From Renibacterium sp. (GTDB lineage: Bacteria; Actinomycetota; Actinomycetes; Actinomycetales; Micrococcaceae), in the NCBI GenBank assembly GCA_017419405.1, contig JAFOLH010000015.1, forward strand, positions 124,001 to 188,000: a stretch of DNA of 64,000 nucleotides, written 5' to 3'. A program made the translations under genes and the position numbers. Shown in pieces: positions 1 to 7,759 of the stretch. Numbering within the stretch: the first letter of the stretch is position 1; each line of letters opens with the position of its first letter. The notes under the pieces were generated by a model. It was not told the origin of the DNA, made no database searches, and saw nothing but the letters and a program-made list of their open reading frames with translations.

Positions 1-16
1 GTCGAAAGGCCCAGAT

Positions 17-958
17 GTGAGCGGCGGATACCGCACGTACTACCAAATCCTGCGGGTCGAAGTGACCGCGGACGAGAAACAGGTCAAAGCGGCCTACCGT
101 CGAGCGGCCCGGAGCACGCATCCGGACCAAGGCGGCAACGCCGAGGAGTTCCGCTTGGTCACCGAGGCCTACCAGACCTTGATCGACCCGGCGAAGCGCG
201 CGGTCTACGACCGGGGCTACGCGCCCGCCGGCACGGCGTCGCAAGGCTCCGCTGCGCCGAACGGCTCCGGCCCACGGGTCGCAGAACCCCGGCCGGCCGG
301 GCAGCGGCCGGGCAGCAACCGGGGCCCCTCGGCCACCGATTTGCCGAGCTTCGTACCACCCTTCGGCAGTGCCGAAGCAGCGCCGTTGTCCTTGGACTTG
401 GCCAGCCGGCAGATCCACGGCGCACCGCGCAAACGGGGCTTGTTCGGCGCGCAGGCCCGGCTGATCCGGGAAGCCCGCACGATCGAGTTGCTGCAGCAGC
501 AGATCCTGAACAAATACCCTTCCGCGCGCTTGGTCAACGGTCTGGTCTCGCCGATCGACAAGAGCCATCTGGACCATTTGGTACTGGTCGGCTACCGGAT
601 GGCGGTGGTTTCTTCGATGATGGTCCCCGAGGGCGCCTACCGGTGGAACGGCAGTACCTTGGTGCACGGGCAGCGCGGGGTCGAAGCTCCGCGCCTGCTG
701 CCGGCCGCCCATGCGCTGGCGAAACTCTTCCCGGAATGCACGGTCTCGGCCTGGATCGTGGTGCACTCCCCCGGTGGCAATCCCTTCGAGCCGGTCATCG
801 ACTACACCCGGGGAAACGAGCCCGACGGCGGCCCGCACCTGAACGTCGTCGGCGCGGCCCGCCTGGGCCGGGACTTGGGTTCGTTCTTGGCGGCCGGCGA
901 AAAGCCGAACACCGTGGACCTGCAGATCTTGTCCCGGCTGCTCGGCGGCATGTACTGA
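17..958 (+). CDS. J-domain (DnaJ-like) protein
   Basis: The first ~70 residues form a J domain, the module that stimulates the ATPase of Hsp70/DnaK. The diagnostic HPD tripeptide is present (THPDQGG, about residue 36), followed by the usual helix IV ending in AVYDRGY. The Gly/Phe region, zinc fingers and C-terminal substrate domains of true DnaJ are absent. Instead there is a Pro/Gly/Ala-rich linker (about 70-115) and a ~190-residue C-terminal region I do not recognise. It is therefore a type III J protein, probably a dedicated cytoplasmic DnaK partner with an unknown client. The start is GTG, preceded by GAAAGG at a normal distance. The frame is open to the window edge, so an upstream start cannot be fully excluded. 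Confidence 0.85.
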   Translation: MSGGYRTYYQILRVEVTADEKQVKAAYRRAARSTHPDQGGNAEEFRLVTEAYQTLIDPAKRAVYDRGYAPAGTASQGSAAPNGSGPRVAEPRPAGQRPGSNRGPSATDLPSFVPPFGSAEAAPLSLDLASRQIHGAPRKRGLFGAQARLIREARTIELLQQQILNKYPSARLVNGLVSPIDKSHLDHLVLVGYRMAVVSSMMVPEGAYRWNGSTLVHGQRGVEAPRLLPAAHALAKLFPECTVSAWIVVHSPGGNPFEPVIDYTRGNEPDGGPHLNVVGAARLGRDLGSFLAAGEKPNTVDLQILSRLLGGMY

Positions 959-1014
959 GCCGGCTGGGCAACCGGACCGGCTGGGTAGCCGAGCCATCTG
1001 GGTAGACTGGGCCA

Positions 1015-1482
1015 GTGTTCCGCATACTCTTCTACACGCCTGAAATTCCCGGCAACACCGGGAACGCCATCCGGCTCGCCGCGATCACCGGCGCCGAACT
1101 CCACTTGGTGGAGCCCCTCGGTTTCGACCTGGATGACGCCAAACTCCGCCGGGCCGGACTGGATTACCACGAGCTGGCGGTGCTGCACGTGCACCCCGAT
1201 TTGGCCTCCGCGTGGGCGGCGCTGCAGCCGGAACGGGTTTTCGCCTTCACCTCGGACGGCGAGACCGGATATGCCGACATCGCGTACCAGGCCGGCGACG
1301 TCCTGATGTTCGGGCCGGAGTCGGTCGGGCTGCCGGCCGGGGTGAAAGCCGACCCGCGGGTCAGCGCACGGGTCCGGCTGCCGATGCTGCCCGGCTTGCG
1401 TTCCCTGAACCTGGCCAATTCGGCGTCGATCGCGGTCTATGAAGCCTGGCGGCAACACGACTTCGCCGGCGCGGTACGCTGA
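1015..1482 (+). CDS. trmL: tRNA (cytidine(34)-2'-O)-methyltransferase, TrmL-like (SPOUT)
   Basis: A 155-residue single-domain SPOUT methyltransferase, the usual size for TrmL. It is predicted to 2'-O-methylate the wobble nucleotide of tRNA-Leu isoacceptors using SAM. Visible family features are the N-terminal PEIPGNTGNAIRLAA segment, LMFGPESVGLP in the middle, and the C-terminal knot region RSLNLANSASIAVYEAWRQ, which binds SAM in the trefoil fold. The start is GTG 56 nt after the J-domain gene. No Shine-Dalgarno is evident, and TAGACT lies about 7 nt upstream, so the message may be nearly leaderless. Closely related SPOUT families (TrmH, SpoU) are longer, which favours TrmL. Confidence 0.9.
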   Translation: MFRILFYTPEIPGNTGNAIRLAAITGAELHLVEPLGFDLDDAKLRRAGLDYHELAVLHVHPDLASAWAALQPERVFAFTSDGETGYADIAYQAGDVLMFGPESVGLPAGVKADPRVSARVRLPMLPGLRSLNLANSASIAVYEAWRQHDFAGAVR

Positions 1483-1523
1483 GCCGAAACCGGAACGACA
1501 ACAGAGGTAGGGGAAGCCAGCAG

Positions 1524-2369
1524 ATGAACCCGAGCACGCCGAGCAGCGCCAGGATCGGCATCACTTCCCGGGATCCGGGTTTGGCCTTCACCGACGGGGC
1601 GCTGCAGTTCGAAGCCTGGTCCGAGGCGCTCTGGGATCCGGCAGCCCGTACCGTGGTGCGGACTGCCGCCTTGCAGCCGGGCGAGAAAGTCCTCGATGCC
1701 TGTTGCGGTTCCGGCGCAGCGACGCTTCCAGCCGCGCTCGCGGTGGGCCCGGAAGGCAGCGTGGACGGCGTCGACCTTTCTTCCGGACTGTTGGCTTTGG
1801 CCGGCAAGAAGCTCGCCGAAGCGCAGATCCTCAACGCGACGCTGACCCATGCCGACGTCACGGCTTGGCGCGGCCACCGGACGTTCGACGCCGTGCTCTG
1901 TTCCTACTCGATCTTTTTCTTCAACCAAATGGCCGACGGCGTGCAGCACCTGGCCTCGATGCTTCGCCCGGGCGGCCGGATGGTGCTGAACACCTGGGTC
2001 CGCGGCGCGCTCTCCCCGCTGGCCGAGCTGATCCTGCAAGCTGCGATCACCGAGCGGCCACGGCTGGCCGAAGTGGTTCCGTTGGCCAACCAGAACATGG
2101 ATCTGATTTCGGCTCCGGAGGCCTTCGCCGATTGGCTCACCGGTTGCGGCTTGGAGTCGGTCCAGGTCAGCATGCATCCGCTGACCCTGCGGGTGGATGC
2201 CGAAATGGCCTGGGCCTTGGTCATGGGCAGCGGCTGGCGTACGTTGCTGCCTCGCGACCCGGAAGCGATTTCCCGGGTCCGGCAGGAATTCCTCGGCTCG
2301 GTCCGGGCCTTGGGCGACACCGTCGAATTCAACTCCGACACCTTGGTGGCCGAGGCCGTCCGCAGATGA
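1524..2369 (+). CDS. class I SAM-dependent methyltransferase (UbiE/Methyltransf_11-like), first of a pair
   Basis: A 281-residue Rossmann-fold methyltransferase. Motif I is VLDACCGSGAATLPAA (about residue 58), the acidic end of strand 2 is VDGVDLSSG, motif II is FDAVLCSYSIFFF, and post-II is MLRPGGRMVLNTW. The substrate is unknown; the fold groups with small-molecule and quinone C-methyltransferases. The ATG follows AGAGGTAGGGG. Its stop overlaps the next gene's start as ATGA, and the neighbour has the same architecture (DACCGTGAS, FGIFFL, RLAPGGRIALSVW). The two probably arose by tandem duplication and are translated together, perhaps as a heterodimer or with related substrates. Confidence 0.85.
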   Translation: MNPSTPSSARIGITSRDPGLAFTDGALQFEAWSEALWDPAARTVVRTAALQPGEKVLDACCGSGAATLPAALAVGPEGSVDGVDLSSGLLALAGKKLAEAQILNATLTHADVTAWRGHRTFDAVLCSYSIFFFNQMADGVQHLASMLRPGGRMVLNTWVRGALSPLAELILQAAITERPRLAEVVPLANQNMDLISAPEAFADWLTGCGLESVQVSMHPLTLRVDAEMAWALVMGSGWRTLLPRDPEAISRVRQEFLGSVRALGDTVEFNSDTLVAEAVRR

Positions 2370-3130
2370 CCGCCGGATGGGACCAGGGCGCAGCGGAATT
2401 CGCCCGCTGGGCCCAGCAGCTCTGGCAACCGCTCGCGGTGCCCCTGGTCGAAGCGGCCCGGCTCTCCCCGGGCGACCGGGTCTTCGACGCCTGCTGCGGC
2501 ACCGGAGCCTCGGCGCTGCTGGCCGCGCAAGCCGTCGGCGCCGACGGCCAGGTCGATGCGGTCGATGCTTCGGCCGGCATGATCGACCAGGCCAAGTCCG
2601 CAGCGGTGCCGGAACAACTCGATTTCCGCGTGGCCGATGCCCTGACTTGGCCCGGCACCGGTTACCACGCGGTGCTCTGCGGCTTCGGGATCTTTTTCCT
2701 CGGTGACCAGTCCGCGGCTCTGGCCTCGCTGGCAGACCGTTTGGCCCCCGGCGGCCGGATCGCGCTCAGCGTCTGGCAAGGCCGGCCTTTCGATGCCCTG
2801 ACCCGCTTGGTCCTGGCCGCCTGTGCCGCCGAAGGCGCCGGCGCCGCCGGGCCCTCAGCCGAGGCCAAGAACATCGGCGAGCTCAATTCCCCGAGCAAGC
2901 TGACCGATTTCTTGCGCGACGCCGGGCTCCAGGAGGTCGCAGTCGTAGCGGTCCGGCACCGGGTGCCGTTGACCGTGGATTCCGCCTGGAGCTTCGTCCA
3001 TTCCAGCTTGCTGCGCTCCGCGCTGCCCGCCGATCCGGCCGCCGTCGCCCGGGTCAAAGCCCGGCTGGCCGGTTCGCTGGACGGCGTCGAACTGCAGGCC
3101 GATGCGCTGATCGGCTCGGCCCGGCGCTGA
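2366..3130 (+). CDS. class I SAM-dependent methyltransferase, second of the pair
   Basis: A 254-residue paralog of the preceding methyltransferase. Motif I is VFDACCGTGASALLAA (about residue 38), strand 2 ends VDAVDASAGM, motif II is YHAVLCGFGIFFL, and the post-II loop is RLAPGGRIALSVWQG. The start is set by the ATGA overlap with the upstream stop; the longer open frame to about 1703 has no family similarity and overlaps the neighbour. The unusual Cys-Cys before the glycine loop is shared by both copies. Substrate unknown. It is followed by the control region of sigK. Confidence 0.85.
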   Translation: MTAGWDQGAAEFARWAQQLWQPLAVPLVEAARLSPGDRVFDACCGTGASALLAAQAVGADGQVDAVDASAGMIDQAKSAAVPEQLDFRVADALTWPGTGYHAVLCGFGIFFLGDQSAALASLADRLAPGGRIALSVWQGRPFDALTRLVLAACAAEGAGAAGPSAEAKNIGELNSPSKLTDFLRDAGLQEVAVVAVRHRVPLTVDSAWSFVHSSLLRSALPADPAAVARVKARLAGSLDGVELQADALIGSARR

Positions 3131-3166
3131 ACTTTCCGCGGCCGTACCGCGGCTTCCAAGCTGAAC

Positions 3167-3193
3167 CCATCCAGAGGCCCACCGGCACCGAAT
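3167..3193 (+). promoter_or_regulatory. candidate SigK-dependent promoter of sigK-rskA
   Basis: CCATCC (3167-3172) and CCGAAT (3188-3193) are separated by 15 bp. As I remember the literature, these are exactly the -35 and -10 hexamers described for mycobacterial SigK (mpt70/mpt83 and sigK regulon). The element lies directly ahead of the sigK gene, so autoregulation is the natural reading, with transcription starting near 3200. Confidence 0.6.
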
Positions 3194-3312
3194 GACTGGT
3201 GTACCGATCAGTGGCGTACCGGCGGAATCGAGGGGGTGGTGGCGTGGCCATGGCAATGCAGCCATCGACATATCCACGCATTGTGCTGCTCCCGCGCATA
3301 AGCTTAGGGCAA

Positions 3313-3915
3313 ATGGATACCCCGAAGACGAACGAAACGACCGCTGGAAGCCCGGTGCGCACCGGCGATGGTCAGGAAGCCTTGGCGGATCTGATCCGGT
3401 CCACGGCCGACGGCGATCAGCAGGCCTTTGCGGAGCTCTACCGGCTGACCTCACGCAGGGTCTACGGCATGGCCCGGCGGGTTTTGATCGACGCCGAGCT
3501 GGCCCAGGATGCCGCCCAGGAGGTCTACCTCCAGATCTGGCAGAATGCGGCCAAATTCGATGCCGCTTCCGGCTCGCCGCTCGCCTGGCTGATGACCATC
3601 GCGCATCGCCGCGCGGTGGACAAAGTGCGCTCGGCGCAGAGCTCGGCCGACCGGGAGGCCAAATACGGCGCCACCAGCCAGAGCATCGAGCACGATGAAG
3701 TTGCAGATGCGGTCAGCGACCGGATCGATGCCGAGTCAGTGGTCAAATGCTTGGCGACACTGACCGACACCCAACAGGAATCGGTCAAGCTCGCCTATTA
3801 CGGCGGTTTGACCTATCGCGAGGTGGCCGAGAAATTGGGCGCCGCAGTACCCACCGTGAAATCACGGATCAGAGACGGATTATTGAGATTGAAATCATGT
3901 TTGGAGGTGAACTGA
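3313..3915 (+). CDS. sigK: ECF RNA polymerase sigma factor SigK
   Basis: An ECF sigma factor of 200 residues from this ATG. Sigma region 2 spans about residues 25-95 (from LIRSTADGDQQAFAELYRL through SPLAWLMTIAHRRAVDKVR). Region 4 spans about 150-197, with the helix-turn-helix in GLTYREVAEKLGAAVPTVKSRIR. The partner gene begins 1 nt after the stop and encodes an RskA-type anti-sigma factor, which fixes the identity. Start choice is uncertain: ATG 3313 gives the family's usual length, but GTG 3244 has a better ribosome site (GAGGGGG, 7 nt away) and also lies downstream of the proposed transcription start. In mycobacteria SigK controls secreted antigens after redox or proteolytic release from RskA; the regulon here is unknown. 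Confidence 0.88.
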   Translation: MDTPKTNETTAGSPVRTGDGQEALADLIRSTADGDQQAFAELYRLTSRRVYGMARRVLIDAELAQDAAQEVYLQIWQNAAKFDAASGSPLAWLMTIAHRRAVDKVRSAQSSADREAKYGATSQSIEHDEVADAVSDRIDAESVVKCLATLTDTQQESVKLAYYGGLTYREVAEKLGAAVPTVKSRIRDGLLRLKSCLEVN

Positions 3916-3916
3916 A

Positions 3917-4819
3917 ATGAGCGAAAACTTCGCCGAAGACATCCGCAGCGACCTCGCTTCCGGGCACGTCCTGGAGCTTGCCGAGCTGTATGCACTCAAC
4001 GCCCTGAGCGATCAGGAACGCGCGGAGATCGATTATTTCCTGGCTTCCTCCGCGGCTTCCGTGCAAGCCGAGTTCGCCGATCGATTGCGGCTCGCCCGGG
4101 AAACCATCGCCACGGCCTACGGAAGTGTCGAAGCGGAACCGCCCAGCTCGCTCTTCGACCGGATCAGCGCGCAGATTTCGGCCGGATCCGCGCCGCAGGC
4201 TCTCGCTGAGCCGCCGCTCGCGGCGGCAGCGGCCACTGAAGCAGCGCGCAGCGAAGCACCGGTCGCTGAAACTCCGCGCACCGGCCCGGCGGCTGAGTTC
4301 CCCGTGCCAAACGTGCCGGACGATTTGGCGGCCCGCCGGGCGGCCAAATCCGATGCTGCCGCCGGCAAACGGCGGCCCGTCCGGGCTTGGCTGATCGCCA
4401 GTGCGGCCGCCGCCGCGGTGGTGGTTGCCGCCGCGTTGGGCGTCAATGGCATCATCGCGGCGCAAAACAGCCCGACCAACCAGGTGATCTCGGCCTCCGA
4501 CGTCAAGGTTTCCACGGTTCAGGTGCAAGGCGGTGGCGACGCCAAGATCAGTGTCTCCGCGGAAAAGGACTCCGCGGTGGTGCAGATGTCCGGGGTTCCG
4601 GCACCGAGCGCCGGCAAGACCTACCAGCTCTGGCTGCTGCCGCAAGCCGGCAGCGCACCGATTTCGGTCGGTTTGATGGGTTCCAGCACGGAATTGGACC
4701 AGCCGGCCTTGGTCACCGGGATCAAGGGCGCTCAGGCAGTGGCGATTACGGTCGAACCTGCCGGCGGCTCGGAAAAGCCCACCTCACTGCCGGTGATGTT
4801 CTCGAAATTCGACGCTTGA
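3917..4819 (+). CDS. rskA: anti-sigma-K factor RskA
   Basis: A 300-residue single-pass membrane anti-sigma factor. The N-terminal cytoplasmic domain (about 1-80) contains ELAELYALNALSDQERAEI, the usual opening of the sigma-binding domain. A Pro/Ala-rich linker follows, then one transmembrane helix at about 156-180 (AWLIASAAAAAVVVAAALGV). The extracytoplasmic RskA domain runs to the end, with KTYQLWLLPQAGSAPISVG typical of the family. GGAGGTGAACTGAA precedes the ATG, and the gap to sigK is a single base, so the two are co-translated. It is predicted to hold SigK at the membrane until regulated proteolysis. The two linker segments rich in Ala and Pro are longer than usual. Confidence 0.9.
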   Translation: MSENFAEDIRSDLASGHVLELAELYALNALSDQERAEIDYFLASSAASVQAEFADRLRLARETIATAYGSVEAEPPSSLFDRISAQISAGSAPQALAEPPLAAAAATEAARSEAPVAETPRTGPAAEFPVPNVPDDLAARRAAKSDAAAGKRRPVRAWLIASAAAAAVVVAAALGVNGIIAAQNSPTNQVISASDVKVSTVQVQGGGDAKISVSAEKDSAVVQMSGVPAPSAGKTYQLWLLPQAGSAPISVGLMGSSTELDQPALVTGIKGAQAVAITVEPAGGSEKPTSLPVMFSKFDA

Positions 4820-4846
4820 CCTTGACCTAACGTCAACTTTTACGCT
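4816..4846 (+). promoter_or_regulatory. MerR-type promoter with 19-bp spacer and internal dyad
   Basis: TTGACC (4816-4821) and TACGCT (4841-4846) are 19 bp apart, the overlong spacing that MerR proteins correct by DNA distortion. Within the spacer is the inverted repeat TTGAC (4822-4826) - 5 bp - GTCAA (4832-4836). It precedes a merR gene by ~50 nt and overlaps the rskA stop codon. Autoregulation is inferred. Confidence 0.6.
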
Positions 4847-4894
4847 GGTTTCCATCCCGGAAAGTCCGGGATGCCGCCGCACAGTGGAGGAACC

Positions 4895-5638
4895 GTGGCC
4901 CAGGCGTGGAGCATTTCCGAGGTTGCCAAAATGGCGCGGGTCTCATCCCGCACCCTGCGCCATTACCACCAGATCGGATTGCTCGAGCCGTCCTGGACTG
5001 CGCACAACGGTTACCGCTACTACGAGCAGGCCGAGCTGCTGAAGTTGCAACGGATCCTGCTGCTGCGCGAGCTGGGCATCGGATTGGAAACGATCGCGGA
5101 AGTGCTCGACGGCCAGACCGACGAATACCGGGCCCTGCAAGCGCATCACCGATGGGTGCTGGCCGAACGGGACCGGATGTCGCAACTGGCCCGGACGCTC
5201 GAGAGCACCATGGCGGCAATGCACGAAGGAGCCGAAATGAGCGCTGCAGAAATGTTCGACGGGTTCGAGAAGAACCCTTATGCAGAAGAAGCCATCGAAC
5301 GCTGGGGCAAAGCCGCGATGGATCGGGCCAAGGCGTCGTGGACCGCAATGGGCGAAACCGGCCGGCAAAGCGCGGCCGACGAGTTGCTCGCGGTCAACGA
5401 ACTCCTGGCCGAGTGCCAGAAGGAAGGCCGTGCGGCCGACGATCCGAAGCTGCAGTCCGCGATCGAACGGCATTACCGTTGGATCCGGTTGAGCTGGACG
5501 CCCGAGGCGGACGGCTATCTGAACCTCGGGCAGATGTACGTCGACGACGAGCGATTCCGGGCCTACTACGAGAAGGCCGGAGTCAGCCCGGAATACCTGC
5601 TTGCCGGCATGAAGGTCTACGCCGCGAAGCAGCTCTGA
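4895..5638 (+). CDS. MerR family transcriptional regulator with TipAS ligand-binding domain
   Basis: A 247-residue TipA_L-like regulator. The N-terminal MerR winged helix (about 1-70) is clear: WSISEVAKMARVSSRTLRHY then LLEPSWTAHNGYRYYEQAEL. A coiled-coil dimerisation helix follows (about 75-115). The C-terminal TipAS domain (about 130-247) ends in GYLNLGQMYVDDERFRAYYE. In Streptomyces TipA this domain captures thiopeptides and other amphipathic drugs and activates its own promoter. GTG 4895 is chosen because GGAGG lies 5 nt upstream; an in-frame ATG at 4871 lacks a site. No efflux or resistance gene is adjacent, so the targets are unknown apart from probable autoregulation. Confidence 0.88.
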   Translation: MAQAWSISEVAKMARVSSRTLRHYHQIGLLEPSWTAHNGYRYYEQAELLKLQRILLLRELGIGLETIAEVLDGQTDEYRALQAHHRWVLAERDRMSQLARTLESTMAAMHEGAEMSAAEMFDGFEKNPYAEEAIERWGKAAMDRAKASWTAMGETGRQSAADELLAVNELLAECQKEGRAADDPKLQSAIERHYRWIRLSWTPEADGYLNLGQMYVDDERFRAYYEKAGVSPEYLLAGMKVYAAKQL

Positions 5639-5754
5639 TCCGGGCCAACCTCCAAGGTGGCATTTTCACTCATCCGGGGCTAACTGCAAGTTGGCCGAAT
5701 CGAGAATGGCGCTCTGGTGGGAACCCGCGCAGGCGGTTGGCTTTCCGGTCCGGT

Positions 5755-6720
5755 TCAGGCTCTGCGGCGTTTGATTTCTTCGATCGCCTGCGGCAAGACC
5801 GTGAACAGATCGCCGACGATGCCCAAATCGGCGATCTCGAAAACCGGCGACTCCGCATCCTGGTTCACCGCAATGATGAATTTCGACGTCTGCATGCCGG
5901 CTTTCTGCTGGATCGCACCGGAAATCCCCACCGAAATGTACAGTTGCGGCGACACCGTTTTCCCGGTTTGGCCGACCTGCGCCGAATGGTCGATCCAACC
6001 GGCATCGGTGGCCGCACGGGAAGCCCCGACCGCGGCTCCGAGCAGATCCGCGAGCTCTTCGACCGGGCCGAAGTCACCGTCGACGCCCCGGCCGCCGGCC
6101 ACCACGATCCGGGCCTCGGAAAGCTCCGGCCGGCCACTGGCCGGCCGCGCCTGGCGGGAAACGATCCGGGCGCGCAACGCGAGCTCGGAAAACGGCACAT
6201 CCACAGTTTCGACCGCGGCCGCCGAGCTGCCGCCGGCCGCTTCCGGCTCGACGCTGTTGGCTTTGAGCGCGACGATCCCGATCGCGCTGCGGACGCTGGC
6301 CGATACCGTGTACGAGCCCGCGAGAACCAGCTTTTCGACCTGGATTCCGGCATCGGCGTCGGCCACGACCCCCACCGCATCCGAAATCACTCCGGCGTCC
6401 AGCAGCACCGCGAGACGGGCGGCGATCTCTTTGTGTTCGGCGGAATTCCCGGTCAGCACGAGCTGTGCGTCCACCCGCTGTGCCGCGACCGCCAGGAACT
6501 CCGCTTTGGGCACGATGGAGTACTCGAACAATTCCGCCTGATTGCTGTTCAGCACCTGTGCCACGCCGTACTCGCCGAGTTCGGCCCGGACGGCTTCGGA
6601 GACTTCCCCGGCCACCGCTGCGACCGGTGCACCCAGACCGCGGGCGAAGGTCAAAAGCTCTTTGCCGGCTTTGCCCAGAGCCGAGCCGGGCTGATCGATG
6701 AAAACCACAATGTTGCGCAT
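5755..6720 (-). CDS. etfA: electron transfer flavoprotein subunit alpha
   Basis: A 321-residue EtfA/FixB protein, the FAD-binding half of the ETF heterodimer that carries electrons from acyl-CoA and other dehydrogenases to the respiratory chain. The N-terminal domain resembles the beta subunit. The C-terminal FAD domain carries the family signatures: ARIVVAGGRGVDG, then YISVGISGAIQQKAGM and FIIAVNQDAESPVFEIADLGIVGD. The ATG at 6720 is preferred over TTG 6726 because GGAGAG then sits at proper spacing. It lies 22 nt after etfB in the same direction, one operon. No ETF dehydrogenase or ETF:quinone oxidoreductase is in the window. Confidence 0.95.
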   Translation of the reverse strand: MRNIVVFIDQPGSALGKAGKELLTFARGLGAPVAAVAGEVSEAVRAELGEYGVAQVLNSNQAELFEYSIVPKAEFLAVAAQRVDAQLVLTGNSAEHKEIAARLAVLLDAGVISDAVGVVADADAGIQVEKLVLAGSYTVSASVRSAIGIVALKANSVEPEAAGGSSAAAVETVDVPFSELALRARIVSRQARPASGRPELSEARIVVAGGRGVDGDFGPVEELADLLGAAVGASRAATDAGWIDHSAQVGQTGKTVSPQLYISVGISGAIQQKAGMQTSKFIIAVNQDAESPVFEIADLGIVGDLFTVLPQAIEEIKRRRA

Positions 6721-6742
6721 AATCAATTCTCTCCGAAGTCCC

Positions 6743-7579
6743 TCAAAGCAATTTCTGGTCGGCCAAGAAATCGACCAAGGCGATTCCGGCGTCCCCCGAA
6801 TCGGTGATCAGCACACCGGCACCCCGTGCTGGGACCGGCTGCGATCGTGCCACGACCGCCTGGGCTCCGGAAGCGCCCACGGTTGCGGGGTCGAGGCCGA
6901 TTCCGGCCAGCGTCAGCACCTCGATCTTCCGCTTTTTCGCGGCCATGATCCCTTTGAAATTCGGGTATCGCGGATCGTTGATCTGATCGGTCACCGAGAT
7001 CACCGCGGGCAACCGCACCTCGATGACTTCGGAAAACGCGTCGCCGTCCCGCCGGGCTACCGCCAGATCGCCGTCCAGCTCCAGAGCGGCCGCGAACGTC
7101 GCTTGACCGAAGCCCAGGCGGGCGGCCAGCTGCGCCGGCACCAACGAGGTCTCGCCGTCTGTCGAGGCCATCCCGGTCAATACCAAATCCACCGGGCCCA
7201 GGGAACCGATCAGTGCGGCCAAGGCTTTGGACGTTCCGGCCACATCCGAGCCGGCGAGCGCCGGGTCGCTCAAATGGACGCCTTCGTAAGCGCCGATCTG
7301 CAACGCTTTCTTGACCGCGGCGGAGGCGCTTTCCGGCCCCATGGTCACCGCGATGACCCGATTTCCGGCCGAGGCCCCGCCGCGTGCCTCGGCCAACTGC
7401 AAAGCGGCTTCCAAGGGGTATTCGTCCAACTCGGAAAGGATGCTCTCGGCCCGGTCGATCGTGTGCTGCGCGCCGCCGAGGTGCCGGTCGAATTGGGCGT
7501 CCGGGACATATTTCACCAAGACCACAATGGTCAACGGTGCTCCGGCACCTGCCGTATTGCTTGCTTTGGCCACGCTCAC
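6743..7579 (-). CDS. etfB: electron transfer flavoprotein subunit beta
   Basis: A 278-residue EtfB/FixA protein. Family features: IVVLVKYVPDAQFDR near the N-terminus, the adenine-nucleotide region VDLVLTGMASTDGETS, and LPAVISVTDQINDPRYPNFKGIMAAKKR, which matches the ETF beta signature. With EtfA it forms the soluble electron shuttle. The start is GTG at 7579, with GGAGGGAAGG just upstream; the frame stays open far beyond it but only this start gives a normal-length protein. First gene of the etfBA operon, transcribed away from the ABC transporter at 7760. Confidence 0.94.
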   Translation of the reverse strand: MSVAKASNTAGAGAPLTIVVLVKYVPDAQFDRHLGGAQHTIDRAESILSELDEYPLEAALQLAEARGGASAGNRVIAVTMGPESASAAVKKALQIGAYEGVHLSDPALAGSDVAGTSKALAALIGSLGPVDLVLTGMASTDGETSLVPAQLAARLGFGQATFAAALELDGDLAVARRDGDAFSEVIEVRLPAVISVTDQINDPRYPNFKGIMAAKKRKIEVLTLAGIGLDPATVGASGAQAVVARSQPVPARGAGVLITDSGDAGIALVDFLADQKLL

Positions 7580-7759
7580 ACAACCTTCCCTCCGGGCGAT
7601 CCTCTTGCTTTCGAGCTTAGTTGATCCGCAGCTCAGCAAGACATTCGCGAGTCCCATTCGGTCATCCGCCAGCCGGTCATCCCGCAGTATGAGCCGGATC
7701 CGGCAAACTCGTGCTCTGGCCCGATGCTGCAGCACCCCGCCCAACGGGATGCTTGAACC

